Source: Clostridium transplantifaecale
Lineage (GTDB): Bacteria > Bacillota > Clostridia > Lachnospirales > Lachnospiraceae
Direction: 5' to 3'
Assembly: GCF_900626075.1 (NCBI RefSeq)
Contig: NZ_UYZY01000008.1
Location: forward strand, 1-64,000
DNA length: 64,000 bases
The position numbers were made by a program, and so were the translations under genes. This document shows, one piece after another, positions 26,712 through 35,636 of this stretch; the stretch's first letter is position 1, and each line of letters begins with the position of its first letter. Under the pieces are notes generated by a model, which saw only the letters and a list, made by a program, of their open reading frames with translations, was not told where the DNA came from and made no database searches.

Positions 26712-27671
26712 TTATTGTTCCCGCTCCTCCTGGATTTTCACCCCCGACAACTCTAGAAACGCCCGCGCCGCCCTTGATAAATATCTCCCCTTCTTGTACG
26801 ACAGACAGACTTTCCGCTTTGCCAGATTATGTCCGAGCTTATAGTAGACAAGACTGTCTGTTTTCGCTACCAGATTTAAAAGACTGCTTCGGATAAATGT
26901 GATTCCAGCCCCTGATCCCGCCACATAGTAGGCGGTCATAATCTGATCCAGGTACACCTCCACATAGGGCGTGAAACCGGCGTCTCTGCACATATCCATG
27001 CTCCGCAGATAAATATCATTTTGCTTTTTCAGGAAAATAAAGGGATATCTGCAAAACTGCCTCAGAGCCACTGCCGGAAATTCCGGATCCAGCATTTTCC
27101 CCGCCTTTACTTCGTCAAATGTCATCTGGTAGTCCCGCAGTTTCTTATTTACCTCGTAGTCTGCCGGTACCCCCAAAATGATATGCTCATAATCAAACAG
27201 GCAGCGCTCGATCTCCTCATTCTCCGGCAGGGCCGTTTCCAAAAGCAGGTTGATGGAGCCCTCCATCAGGCCGTACCGAAGCTCCTCCATATTTCCCTCC
27301 CGAAGGTCTACGGAAACCCCCGGGTACTTTTGTTTAAAACGTTTTACCAGATCAACCAGATAGTAAACACACAGAAAGGATGAGCTTCCGACCACCAGAT
27401 GCCCTGTCTTCAGCCCGGTCAAATCTTTGAAATATGCCTCCATGTTTTTTTCCAAAAGTGCAAATTCTTCTACAAAAGCTATGTAGCTCCTGCCCTCTTC
27501 TGTCACAGTAAGTGGAATCGTGCTTCGATCAAAAATAGGCTGGCCTATCTTCTTTTCCACTTTCCTGACCATCGCACTCACAGCAGACTGGCTGATAAAC
27601 AGCCGCTGCGCTGCCTTTGAAAAGCTCTTTTCTCTGTATACTGCATAGACATATTCCATTTCAACCAGCAT
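26712..27671 (-). CDS. LysR family transcriptional regulator
   Basis: 319 residues: winged HTH at the N-terminus (YAVYREKSFSKAAQRLFISQSAVSAMVRKVEKKIGQPIFDRS) and a periplasmic-binding-type effector domain from about residue 90. Embedded between the amidohydrolase and abgT genes in one minus-strand operon, so it likely controls its own operon; a candidate binding site lies upstream of the first gene (30349-30366). Confidence 0.93.
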   Translation of the reverse strand: MLVEMEYVYAVYREKSFSKAAQRLFISQSAVSAMVRKVEKKIGQPIFDRSTIPLTVTEEGRSYIAFVEEFALLEKNMEAYFKDLTGLKTGHLVVGSSSFLCVYYLVDLVKRFKQKYPGVSVDLREGNMEELRYGLMEGSINLLLETALPENEEIERCLFDYEHIILGVPADYEVNKKLRDYQMTFDEVKAGKMLDPEFPAVALRQFCRYPFIFLKKQNDIYLRSMDMCRDAGFTPYVEVYLDQIMTAYYVAGSGAGITFIRSSLLNLVAKTDSLVYYKLGHNLAKRKVCLSYKKGRYLSRAARAFLELSGVKIQEEREQ

Positions 27672-27720
27672 CCGGTCCCCCTCCTTGTCCTGTTATTACA
27701 GTTCCCATCCCGGCTATAGT

Positions 27721-29166
27721 TTATTCTTCTTTTATATCCCGGTTTGGAACGTGCTGATTTACTCCTTTATAGAGTGCCCCTTGTTCAATATTTACAATTT
27801 GATAATCAAGTTGACGCTTTTGGGCCTCCTTTTCCCCGGCTTCTGTTAAAAGCATACGTCCTCCTCTGCCCTGTACCAGGCCATTTTCCATAATCAGTTT
27901 TCCGGACGCCAGGCTCATAACGGCATTCAGCTTTTCCAAATCCACCACTGTGATATCTGCATCCGCTCCAATGCCAAGATGGCCTTTTGTCACCAATCCG
28001 AACATTCTGGCGGGATTAATGGAACACTTTGCTATTACCTCTTCAAGCGACAGGTACCCCAGACGGTAAAATGCCAGAAGCTTTTGCAGCAGGCCGTTTC
28101 TGGGGAATCCCCCTCCGTCCGTGGCAGCCAGGGGAATCAGAAATTCTCCGCCCGGTGTGCGCCGCTCCGTCACGCAGGCCGCAGCCACGGACGGCAGATT
28201 TGCCGGAAAACTTACATTCGTCCTTGTCCGGTTCGACCGCCAGTATGTAAGCGCCTCTTCCCGTTCCAGCATAATGTTCTCTTTCTCAAGGGCGGCAATC
28301 ACCCGGATCATCCCCTCCCGGATTCCCTGTTCCAAGCCGTCCTCCGACGGTTCATATCCATACATTTTCAGGCAGTTTACTGTGATTGCGTCCTTCGGCA
28401 GGCCTCCCACGCAGAAACCGCTGGTACCGTTGTTGACCGCCATATGGGAGTCGGCCGTCACATTCGGATTTTTGCGGAGAAGCTCAAATGCCTCCCGCAA
28501 TTCATCCAGGTAATTCCGGCGGTTTCCCCGGCAGTAAGCATTGATGTGGGCCATCACCATGCTGCATCCTTCCGCAAAGCCAAAGGCCTCCCTCAGGCCA
28601 AGAATATCACTTCGGTTTTCCGTGCTTCCTGCGTGACAGGCAATCATGGCCTTTTTCCGGTTAGCCTCCTCCACACAGAATCTCGACGCCTGAGGCGTGA
28701 GAGGGAAATGGCCTCCCAGTATCTTAAGTCCCAAAGCCCCGCGGCTTAAGGCTCCGTCCAAAAAGGACCGAACTGCCTCCCTGGATGGATTTACCCCCAC
28801 CTCATCCGGCAGAACGGCCTCCACACAGCCGACATTCAGGCCGCAGCCGCACTCCTTGAGATGGCCGGTGATATCCGCCACAGGCCCGGCAAAGTCTATA
28901 ATTGTAGTGACGCCCGTCTTTGCCGCCATATAGTATCCGACCCGTCCACCCAACAGTTCGGTCACATGGACATGCATATCGATTACGCCCGGAATTACGG
29001 TCATTCCTTCGGCATCCAATATCTGTTTTGCACAGGTTGTCTGCTGAGCCAGCCCACTCCCGAGAACCGCGATTTTTCCGTCCCGAATCCCGATATCCTG
29101 CTTACTGCTCACATGATTGACCGGATCCACGACAAAACCGTTTTTTATAATAACATCGAGTTTCAT
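27721..29166 (-). CDS. Amidohydrolase (dihydroorotase/D-aminoacylase-like)
   Basis: 481 residues from ATG 29166 (AAAGGAGA at 4-5 bases). TIM-barrel metal-dependent amidohydrolase: GVIDMHVHV (HxH metal site), GALGLKILGG (Lys position often carboxylated), ACHAGSTE and MAHINAY (His ligands) and LAATDGGG (catalytic Asp), followed by the usual SINPARMFGL and IGADADITVVD ends. It hydrolyses an amide or cyclic amide; neighbours suggest an N-acyl amino acid or peptide-derived substrate. Exact substrate unknown. Confidence 0.88.
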   Translation of the reverse strand: MKLDVIIKNGFVVDPVNHVSSKQDIGIRDGKIAVLGSGLAQQTTCAKQILDAEGMTVIPGVIDMHVHVTELLGGRVGYYMAAKTGVTTIIDFAGPVADITGHLKECGCGLNVGCVEAVLPDEVGVNPSREAVRSFLDGALSRGALGLKILGGHFPLTPQASRFCVEEANRKKAMIACHAGSTENRSDILGLREAFGFAEGCSMVMAHINAYCRGNRRNYLDELREAFELLRKNPNVTADSHMAVNNGTSGFCVGGLPKDAITVNCLKMYGYEPSEDGLEQGIREGMIRVIAALEKENIMLEREEALTYWRSNRTRTNVSFPANLPSVAAACVTERRTPGGEFLIPLAATDGGGFPRNGLLQKLLAFYRLGYLSLEEVIAKCSINPARMFGLVTKGHLGIGADADITVVDLEKLNAVMSLASGKLIMENGLVQGRGGRMLLTEAGEKEAQKRQLDYQIVNIEQGALYKGVNQHVPNRDIKEE

Positions 29167-29261
29167 TTTCTCTCCTTTCCCGCTCTCCACCCCAGTCTTT
29201 TACCGGTCCCTCCCCCGGCTTTGTATTCACGTCTGCTCCAGTCCTGTTTCCTTCAAAGATT

Positions 29262-30263
29262 CTACTGATCCCCAATGCAGACCACTTTTCCTTCTTTCAC
29301 AATCAGCTCGTCGTCAAAGGTGATGGTCGGGTTGTACTGTACCATATCGATATGTACGGTGGAGCGGGCCGGCTGGCCATAGTAGAACCCGTTGCCCATC
29401 GCGATATGGCAGGTGCCGCGCGCCTTCTTCTCCTCCTCAAAGTCACCGTTAAACATACAGGCGGGATTCAGTCCAATTCCGATCTCGGCAATATTGTCAC
29501 TGTCTTTCACCTCTGCAATCTGGCGGCGGATCTCTTTGCAGATTTTCGGGTCTCCTCCAACCACTTCCACGATCCGTCCGCCCTCTATCCTGAGTTCTAC
29601 CGGGATAACCGGACAGCCATAGTAACAGATTGGGCCGTCTATCACCAGTTTGCCGTGTGTGGTTCCAATCACCGGTCCCAACGACACTTCTCCGTCGGAC
29701 CATGCCATCGCATCTCCGGGACTGCGGGCGATTCCGCACTCTATGATCGGCTCCATGCGATTCATCTCCATATAGAGATCAGTCCCTGCAGGCGTTGTAA
29801 TATGGGCGTTCTTTTTCCCTCTCCATACCGCCTGAAGCTTCACACCGTCCGCATAGACCGCCTCGTAATCGGCCAGGGCGCCTCCTCTTGTAAAATTATC
29901 GATATTTCTCAGACAGATGGAAACCTCCCGCAGCCTCTTTTCATTGATCAGTTCTTTCAGCCGGTTGTTATAAATCGCCGCGCCCGAAGCCGTGGTCATT
30001 CCGACAAAGACATCGCAGGCCTCCATCGCAAGCTCCAGAGTCTTCGGGAAAATAGTTGCCTTATCTTTCCCCCTGACGGGCATCATGCTGACGTTGTACT
30101 CCGCTCCGCACATCAGGGCCGCGGCGGCCATTGCATTCGCCATGCGCATATCGGTCTGCGGATCAATCGCAATCAGTACCTCCTCGCCCGGTTTTACTGC
30201 CATTAGATTGGACAATATATAGTGGGCTCTCTCAATACATTCAATCACTCTGTTATCTTCCAT
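29262..30263 (-). CDS. M29 aminopeptidase-like protein (AmpS/NicX-type family)
   Basis: 333 residues from ATG 30263 (GGAGGAGG, 5-8 bases). The C-terminal half holds the metal-site pattern of the AmpS-like superfamily: NIAEIGIGLNPACMFNG, EEEKKARGTCHIAMGNG and STVHIDMVQYNP. This superfamily includes M29 metallo-aminopeptidases and 2,5-dihydroxypyridine dioxygenases, so peptidase activity is likely but not certain. First gene of the operon with amidohydrolase, LysR and AbgT. Confidence 0.82.
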   Translation of the reverse strand: MEDNRVIECIERAHYILSNLMAVKPGEEVLIAIDPQTDMRMANAMAAAALMCGAEYNVSMMPVRGKDKATIFPKTLELAMEACDVFVGMTTASGAAIYNNRLKELINEKRLREVSICLRNIDNFTRGGALADYEAVYADGVKLQAVWRGKKNAHITTPAGTDLYMEMNRMEPIIECGIARSPGDAMAWSDGEVSLGPVIGTTHGKLVIDGPICYYGCPVIPVELRIEGGRIVEVVGGDPKICKEIRRQIAEVKDSDNIAEIGIGLNPACMFNGDFEEEKKARGTCHIAMGNGFYYGQPARSTVHIDMVQYNPTITFDDELIVKEGKVVCIGDQ

Positions 30264-30316
30264 GTCATCCTCCTCCAATTATTTGGTGATACCGTACTCC
30301 TCATGAGGTTAATTTC

Positions 30317-30345
30317 ATTATATGGTTTCGTACAAAAGCTGTAAA
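30317..30345 (-). promoter_or_regulatory. Sigma-A promoter of the M29-amidohydrolase-lysR-abgT operon
   Basis: Minus strand TTTACA (30340-30345), exactly 17 bases, TATAAT (30317-30322). Start predicted near 30310, leaving a leader of about 47 bases to ATG 30263. Confidence 0.8.
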
Positions 30346-30348
30346 ATG

Positions 30349-30366
30349 GTATGAGGACATTCATAC
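30349..30366. promoter_or_regulatory. Candidate LysR operator
   Basis: GTATGA-N6-TCATAC is a perfect inverted repeat immediately upstream of the -35 box, with T-N11-A geometry. The LysR gene lies in the operon this promoter drives. Confidence 0.5.
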
Positions 30367-30560
30367 TTTGATATAATTTTGAGATTATAGGTGATAAATC
30401 ACATATATAATTTCAATAAAACATACAATATCTATTTTTTTGACTTCTTAATATTTCCATGACTTTATTCTTCCAAAGAACGTTCTTGCAGTGCCTCCTT
30501 CCCGGCTTTATAATAGCAGTAATGAATAATCACCATCTCACTGCCGAACCGCAGACCATA
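30367..30560. other. AT-rich divergent intergenic region
   Basis: Separates the peptidase operon from the phzF gene. Apart from a short palindrome (GTGAT-AA-ATCAC, 30391-30402) I see no feature. AGGAGG before the phzF start is at 30562-30567. Confidence 0.35.
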
Positions 30561-30576
30561 TCAGGAGGACGCCAAC

Positions 30577-31482
30577 ATGGGAAAAATCTACCGTTTATAT
30601 CAAATTGATTCTTTTACAACAAAACGATTCACCGGAAATCCGGCGGGAGTCATCACGAATGCCGATGGGCTTACCCCTTCAAAAATGCAGCAGATCGCCC
30701 GGGAACTGAACAATTCTGAGGCCGCATTCATTTTCACGGAAAACTGTGAAGACTGTGACATGCATGTCCGCTTTTTCACGCCGACAAGGGAGGTGCCGAT
30801 CTGCGGTCACGCTACCATTGCGGCACATTATGCCAATGCGCTGGAAAAGAACATGCAGGGCCATAACCGGGTATTCCAGAAAACCGGAGCCGGAACTCTT
30901 CCCGTCGATATTTACCGTGAGAACGACGGTTACCGGATTGCCATGACCCAGGGAGAAATTAAGATAGAAAAGCCGCTGTCTGCCGAATATCAGGAACAGA
31001 TTATGGCGGCGCTGGGGCTTACTATGGATCAGCTTACCGAAGATGTCCCCATGGCGGTGGCCTCAACCGGACATTCGAAATTGATGATACGGATCCGTGA
31101 TCTGGAACGTCTCCACGGTTTGCAGCCGGATTTACCCGCGCTGGCACGTTTAAGCAGTGCAGTGGGATGTAACGGGTATTACGTTTTTACGCTCAACCCC
31201 AATGAAGATCCGATGGTACACGGCCGAATGTTCTCCCCGGCAGGCGGCATCCCGGAGGATCCGGTAACCGGCAATGCCAACGGACCGCTCGGGGCCTATC
31301 TGGTGCATCTTGGGTTTGCCGATGCGGCAAAAGACGAGTTTTCTTTTAACATCGTGCAGGGTGAGGCAATCGGAAGAACCGGAGGTATGGAAGTCAAAGT
31401 TTCCATATCGGACGGAAAACCGGTTCAGGTTCAGATCTTTGGACGCGCAGTTGTGGCATTTTCAACGGAAGTGGAGATTTAA
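30577..31482 (+). CDS. PhzF family isomerase/epimerase
   Basis: 301 residues, a complete two-lobed diaminopimelate-epimerase-like fold. YQIDSFTTKRFTGNPAGVI at the start, NNSEAAFI with the family's catalytic Glu, PICGHATIAAH and GIPEDPVTGNANGPLGAYL are standard PhzF motifs. The natural substrate of most family members is unknown. Its stop TAA overlaps the ATG of the acetyltransferase gene (TAATG), so the two are translated together. Confidence 0.92.
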   Translation: MGKIYRLYQIDSFTTKRFTGNPAGVITNADGLTPSKMQQIARELNNSEAAFIFTENCEDCDMHVRFFTPTREVPICGHATIAAHYANALEKNMQGHNRVFQKTGAGTLPVDIYRENDGYRIAMTQGEIKIEKPLSAEYQEQIMAALGLTMDQLTEDVPMAVASTGHSKLMIRIRDLERLHGLQPDLPALARLSSAVGCNGYYVFTLNPNEDPMVHGRMFSPAGGIPEDPVTGNANGPLGAYLVHLGFADAAKDEFSFNIVQGEAIGRTGGMEVKVSISDGKPVQVQIFGRAVVAFSTEVEI

Positions 31483-31970
31483 TGACAGACTATACGATAC
31501 GCAGGATGGGAGAAAATGAATATCCGCTGTTGAATGATTTTTTATACGAAGCCATATTCGTCCCCGACGGTGCAACACCGCCGCCAAAGTCGGTAACCGC
31601 CTATCCCGAATTGAAACTGTATGTTGAGCACTTTGGTGACTATGAAGACGACCTGGGATTTGTCGCAGAGATATCGGGAAAAGCGGCTGGCGCCGTCTGG
31701 GTACGCATTATGGACGATTACGGCCACCTTGACGGCCGGACCCCCTCTCTTGCCATCTCCCTGTACAGAGAATACCGGGGACTGGGAATCGGAACCGCCC
31801 TGATGAAAAGCATGCTTGGCTGCTTAAAGGAACACGGATATGAGCGAGTCTCCCTGTCCGTACAAAAAGCAAATTATGCGGTAAGGATGTATCAGAACCT
31901 CGGGTTTGAAGCTGTAAGAGAAAATGATGAAGAGTACATTATGGTACATAATTTGTCCGGCCTTTCATAA
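31482..31970 (+). CDS. GNAT family N-acetyltransferase
   Basis: 162 residues. The acetyl-CoA loop is in YREYRGLGIGTALMKSML and the C-terminal VQKANYAVRMYQNLGFEAV is the standard motif B region. Substrate unknown. Translationally coupled to the PhzF gene through a one-base overlap. Confidence 0.9.
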   Translation: MTDYTIRRMGENEYPLLNDFLYEAIFVPDGATPPPKSVTAYPELKLYVEHFGDYEDDLGFVAEISGKAAGAVWVRIMDDYGHLDGRTPSLAISLYREYRGLGIGTALMKSMLGCLKEHGYERVSLSVQKANYAVRMYQNLGFEAVRENDEEYIMVHNLSGLS

Positions 31971-31993
31971 GTGCAGGATCGAAAGGGAGTTAT

Positions 31994-32206
31994 ATGAGTA
32001 AATACAATTCTTTGTGGGAATATGTGAAACAGACGGGGAACGAATCGTTTAAGTTAACCTTTGATGAGATTGAAAAGATTGCAGGCCTGCCGATAGACCA
32101 TTCTTTTTTAAATTCTAAAAAGGAGTTAACCGGGTATGGGTATGAAGTCGGCAAGATATCGATGAAGGAGCGGACGGTTGTTTTTAACAAATTGTTAAAA
32201 GAGTAA
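31994..32206 (+). CDS. Small DUF7662-like protein
   Basis: 70 residues: MSKYNSLWEYVKQTG, then LTFDEIEKIAGLPIDHSFL. This pattern is a recurrent small domain in Firmicutes with no assigned activity. GGGAG lies about 7 bases before the ATG, and a terminator follows, so it ends the phzF-GNAT transcript. A real gene by context and start; function unknown. Confidence 0.75.
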   Translation: MSKYNSLWEYVKQTGNESFKLTFDEIEKIAGLPIDHSFLNSKKELTGYGYEVGKISMKERTVVFNKLLKE

Positions 32207-32236
32207 CGGCTCGTAACAGTTGCCATAAAATCAATT

Positions 32237-32278
32237 GAGAGCCATGAAGGCCGCTGAACGGGCGGCTTCATGGCTCTC
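32237..32278. terminator. Bidirectional intrinsic terminator
   Basis: GAGAGCCATGAAG (32237-32249) pairs with CTTCATGGCTCTC (32266-32278), with CCGC/GCGG inside. Between convergent genes ending at 32206 and 32285. Confidence 0.85.
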
Positions 32279-32284
32279 TGTTTC

Positions 32285-33577
32285 TTATTCGAATTCGATC
32301 GTTGCCGGCGGCTTCGGGGACATGTCGTAGCATACGCGGTTCACATTCTCCACCTCAGCCAGGATCCTCTCCGTAATTGTCTGGAGCACATCCCAGTCCA
32401 CGCGCTCGATCGTTGCGCTCATGGCGTCAATCGTGTTGATAGCACGAAGGATAACCATATATTCAAAGCTTCTGGCATTGTGTTTTACGCCGACGGATTT
32501 AAAATCAGGAACTACGGTAAAATACTGCCATACCTTCTTGTCCAGTCCCGCCTTCTCAAACTCTTCCCTTAAGATGGCATCCGATTCTCTCACCGCCTCC
32601 AAACGGTCGCGTGTGATGGCTCCCAGACAGCGGACTCCGAGTCCGGGTCCAGGGAAGGGCTGGCGGTAAACCATACCGGCAGGAAGGCCCAGTTCCACGC
32701 CGCAGGCGCGTACTTCATCTTTGAACAACTGTTTTAACGGTTCCACTAATTCAAATTTCAGATCTTCCGGAAGGCCGCCCACGTTGTGATGGGATTTTAC
32801 CATCTTGGCCGTCTTTGTTCCGCTCTCGATGATGTCGGGATAAATTGTCCCCTGACCCAGGAAATCAATTCCCTCAAGTTTCCTTGCTTCTTCCTCAAAT
32901 ACGCGGATAAATTCTCCGCCGATAATCTTTCTCTTCTGCTCCGGATCTGAAACATTCTCTAATTTCCCTAAGAAACGCTCCGTCGCATCGACGTAGATCA
33001 GGTTCGCATGAAGCTGGTCCCTGAAAATTTCAATAACGCTCTCGGATTCATTTTTACGCATCAGCCCGTGGTTGACATGGACACATACAAGCTGCTGTCC
33101 GATTGCCTTGATCAGCAGGGCGGCAACAACGGAGGAATCCACTCCGCCTGAAAGAGCGAGAAGAACCTTTCTGTCCCCAACCTGTTTTCTGATCAATTCC
33201 ACCTGATCTTCGATGAAATTTTTCATATTCCAGTTCGGCTCTGCCTTGCATGCTTCAAATACAAATGTTCTCAGCACTTCTTCCGACGGTAGTTCTGAAA
33301 GCTGCTGTTCACATTTGGCGGTCGGATGATCGATTGACATTACGGGATAGCCACAGTTATAAATCTCCGGGCTGACGTCTACGGCCGCACCGTCCACGAC
33401 GCGGTTTTCTCCGCCGTTCAGAATAATTCCCTTTACATTCTGCAGCGCCTTTAATTCGCCCACAGTGATATCGTGGGGATGAATCTCACTGTAAACTCCC
33501 ATGTCACGGATCTGACGGGCAATTACCGTATTCTCCGTGCTGCCCAAATCCAGAATAACAATCATGTCCTGTTTCAT
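32285..33577 (-). CDS. GMP synthase paralogue with degenerate glutaminase domain
   Basis: 430 residues, about 80 fewer than full GuaA. The ATP-pyrophosphatase domain is intact (LLALSGGVDSSVVAALL, QGTIYPDIIESG, KSHHNVGGLPEDL) and so is the dimerisation domain (QPFPGPGLGVRCLG, ending KPPATIEFE). The N-terminal class I amidotransferase part is shortened to about 115 residues: where GuaA has a nucleophilic Cys in GICYG this protein has MSIDHP, and the His-Glu pair of the triad is missing. It should only use free ammonia, or have taken another role. A full GuaA lies at 60400-61941. Confidence 0.88.
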   Translation of the reverse strand: MKQDMIVILDLGSTENTVIARQIRDMGVYSEIHPHDITVGELKALQNVKGIILNGGENRVVDGAAVDVSPEIYNCGYPVMSIDHPTAKCEQQLSELPSEEVLRTFVFEACKAEPNWNMKNFIEDQVELIRKQVGDRKVLLALSGGVDSSVVAALLIKAIGQQLVCVHVNHGLMRKNESESVIEIFRDQLHANLIYVDATERFLGKLENVSDPEQKRKIIGGEFIRVFEEEARKLEGIDFLGQGTIYPDIIESGTKTAKMVKSHHNVGGLPEDLKFELVEPLKQLFKDEVRACGVELGLPAGMVYRQPFPGPGLGVRCLGAITRDRLEAVRESDAILREEFEKAGLDKKVWQYFTVVPDFKSVGVKHNARSFEYMVILRAINTIDAMSATIERVDWDVLQTITERILAEVENVNRVCYDMSPKPPATIEFE

Positions 33578-33698
33578 GATTTCGTCTCCTTTGTATGCTT
33601 AATATTTATTTCACAAATTTCCTGTTTTTTCATTATAACTGATAATGGCTGAATAGGGAACTTTTTTCCTTCATTTTCTTAAGTTACCTATCACATTC

Positions 33699-34151
33699 TC
33701 ATTGTAACTCTTCAATTGCCTTGTCTAAAAAGACCTCCCCGTCCAGATGTTCCAGCTCGTGGCAGAAGCATTTCGCCATCTCCCCTTCTCCGGTCACGAT
33801 GATTTCCATGCCGTTTTCGTCCAGGGCCTGGACCGTTACTTTCTGCGGGCGTATCGTCTTAGCAAAACGGCCGGGGAAACTCAGGCATCCCTCAATGCAC
33901 TCCTGCACTCCGCTTCTGCCGATTATTTTCGGGTTGACCAGCTTCAGGCATACATCGCAGTAATCAATGACAACCAGCCGTTTCAAGATCCCCACCTGGT
34001 TAGCCGCCATAGCTGCCGCATTCTCCGTATGATGCAGCGTATTCATCATATCATCCAGCAGCTCCCTGATTTTATCATCCACTGCCTTGACCTCTTTGCA
34101 CCTTTTCCTCAATATTTCATCATCATTTTTCCGAATCTGCCTGATCGCCAT
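33699..34151 (-). CDS. def: Peptide deformylase
   Basis: 150 residues. All three family motifs are recognisable: AAAMAANQVG (motif 1, slightly off the usual GLAAPQ), EGCLSFPG with the metal-binding Cys, and CHELEHLDGEVF with HExxH. Removes the N-formyl group from nascent proteins. A short, Gram-positive-style or secondary deformylase. Its start overlaps the end of the Xre regulator gene by 29 bases, so translation depends on that transcript. Confidence 0.92.
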   Translation of the reverse strand: MAIRQIRKNDDEILRKRCKEVKAVDDKIRELLDDMMNTLHHTENAAAMAANQVGILKRLVVIDYCDVCLKLVNPKIIGRSGVQECIEGCLSFPGRFAKTIRPQKVTVQALDENGMEIIVTGEGEMAKCFCHELEHLDGEVFLDKAIEELQ

Positions 34152-34386
34152 GGCTCTCCCTTCTGCTGCAGTCGGCTCTCAATTTTTTCCGGCTTTCTGC
34201 AAATAAAAATACCTCTTCAATGGAACAGCCGAACACCTGCGATATGCCATAGGCAAGCCAGATCGACGGTTCAAATTTTTCTGTTTCAATTGCATTGATT
34301 GCCTGTCTTGAGGTTCCGACCATTTCACCCAGCTGCTCCTGTGTTATACCTTTTTTCTCCCTCAATTCCCTGATTCTGTTTTTCAC
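34123..34386 (-). CDS. Xre-type helix-turn-helix regulator
   Basis: 87 residues. HTH_3 domain fills residues 4-60 (IRELREKKGITQEQLGEMVGTSRQAINAIE, FEPSIWLAYGISQVFGCSIEEVF). The Arg/Asp-rich tail is read through the start of def. AGGAGG about 6 bases before the start. Two matching dyads around its promoter suggest autoregulation, and therefore control of def. Confidence 0.9.
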   Translation of the reverse strand: MKNRIRELREKKGITQEQLGEMVGTSRQAINAIETEKFEPSIWLAYGISQVFGCSIEEVFLFAESRKKLRADCSRRESHGDQADSEK

Positions 34387-34398
34387 TGCTGTCCTCCT

Positions 34399-34466
34399 AT
34401 GTAATGTTTACCTTACATATACTGTTTATAGTATAAAAGCTGTCTAATGTAATGTCAACCTTACTT
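34399..34466 (-). promoter_or_regulatory. Promoter of xre-def with two operator copies
   Basis: Minus-strand TTGACA (34453-34458), 17 bases, TATACT: near-ideal sigma-A promoter. ATGTAA-N8-TTACAT (34399-34418) and a diverged copy ATGTAA-N8-TTACTT (34447-34466) lie in the leader and over the -35 box, 48 bases apart, as expected for repressor sites. Confidence 0.8.
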
Positions 34467-34636
34467 TCAATTTGAATTCTTTTATCGTTTTTTCGTTATA
34501 TTTTCTCGTTACTGTTCACTTTGTTCTGGTCTCTTTGCCATATTTATTTTATAGTATTTTTCCCTTGCAATCTTCAAGGACATGGACTATAATATAACCA
34601 GAACATTTGTTCGATATATTTTCAAGGAGGGCTGCC

Positions 34637-35593
34637 ATGATAATCAGCGCCAGCAGAAGAACCGATATCCCTGCCTTCTTTTCCGGCTGGTTTATAAATC
34701 GAATCCGAGAGCAATATGCCCTTGTACAGAATCCGTTTAATGCTCACCAGATAAGCAAAGTCAGCTTAAGTCCCGACGTTGTCGACTGCATTGTGTTCTG
34801 GAGCAAGAACCCAGAACCGATCATTCACAGATTGCAGGAACTGAAGGACTATATGTACTATTTTCAATATACTCTGAATGCGTACGGAGAGGAACTTGAA
34901 AAGAATCTTCCTCCCGTTTCGGAACGCCTTTCTACCTTTCACACCCTCTCCCGGCTTATCGGAAAGCAGCGGGTAATCTGGCGCTATGATCCCATCATTC
35001 TCAATGAAACCTATACTCTCTCATGGCACCTGGACCGCTTTGCCTCCCTGGCCGGTGCACTGAAGGGCGATACGGAAAGATGCATCATAAGCTTTATAGA
35101 CCTCTACGCTTCCATTGCCGGTCCGGCGAAGAAGTACGGCATCCAGGAACTTCCTGACAGCGCGGTTTTGGAACTTGCAAAGGAGTTATCCTCCATTGCC
35201 CGCTCCTTTGGTATGACCATGGAAACATGTTCGGAAAAGATCGATTTATCTTCCTGCAACATCGCCCATGGCTGCTGTATCGACGGCCGTTTGATTTCAG
35301 CTCTTCTGGGCTGTTCCCTCAACGTGGAGAAGGATAAGAACCAGCGTCCCGAATGCGGCTGTGCCGCGAGTATTGACCTGGGTCTCTACAATACATGCCG
35401 AAACGGCTGTGTTTACTGCTATGCCAACCACAGCAGCCAAACCCTGGAAAAGCGCGGCCGGATTTACGACGAGTATTCCCCTCTGCTCTGCGGCCGCCTA
35501 ACGGAACTTGATAAGGTGACGGAACGGAAGGCAAAGAGCCTGCAACACAGACAGCTTGATCTGTTTTCCAGACTCCCTCCCGAATCAAAATAA
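34637..35593 (+). CDS. DUF1848 family protein (SplB-like, C-terminal Fe-S motif)
   Basis: 318 residues from ATG 34637 (AAGGAGGG, 6 bases); the frame is open a little further upstream. IISASRRTDIPAFFSGWFINR and VDCIVFWSKNPEPI are DUF1848 signatures. Near the C-terminus TCRNGCVYCYANHSS has a Cys-x3-Cys-x2-Cys pattern like that of radical SAM enzymes, but at the opposite end from usual. Reaction unknown. Stands alone between two minus-strand units. Confidence 0.85.
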   Translation: MIISASRRTDIPAFFSGWFINRIREQYALVQNPFNAHQISKVSLSPDVVDCIVFWSKNPEPIIHRLQELKDYMYYFQYTLNAYGEELEKNLPPVSERLSTFHTLSRLIGKQRVIWRYDPIILNETYTLSWHLDRFASLAGALKGDTERCIISFIDLYASIAGPAKKYGIQELPDSAVLELAKELSSIARSFGMTMETCSEKIDLSSCNIAHGCCIDGRLISALLGCSLNVEKDKNQRPECGCAASIDLGLYNTCRNGCVYCYANHSSQTLEKRGRIYDEYSPLLCGRLTELDKVTERKAKSLQHRQLDLFSRLPPESK

Positions 35594-35636
35594 ACTATCA
35601 TATACTAATGCCTCTATACCATGACAACAGTTAATT

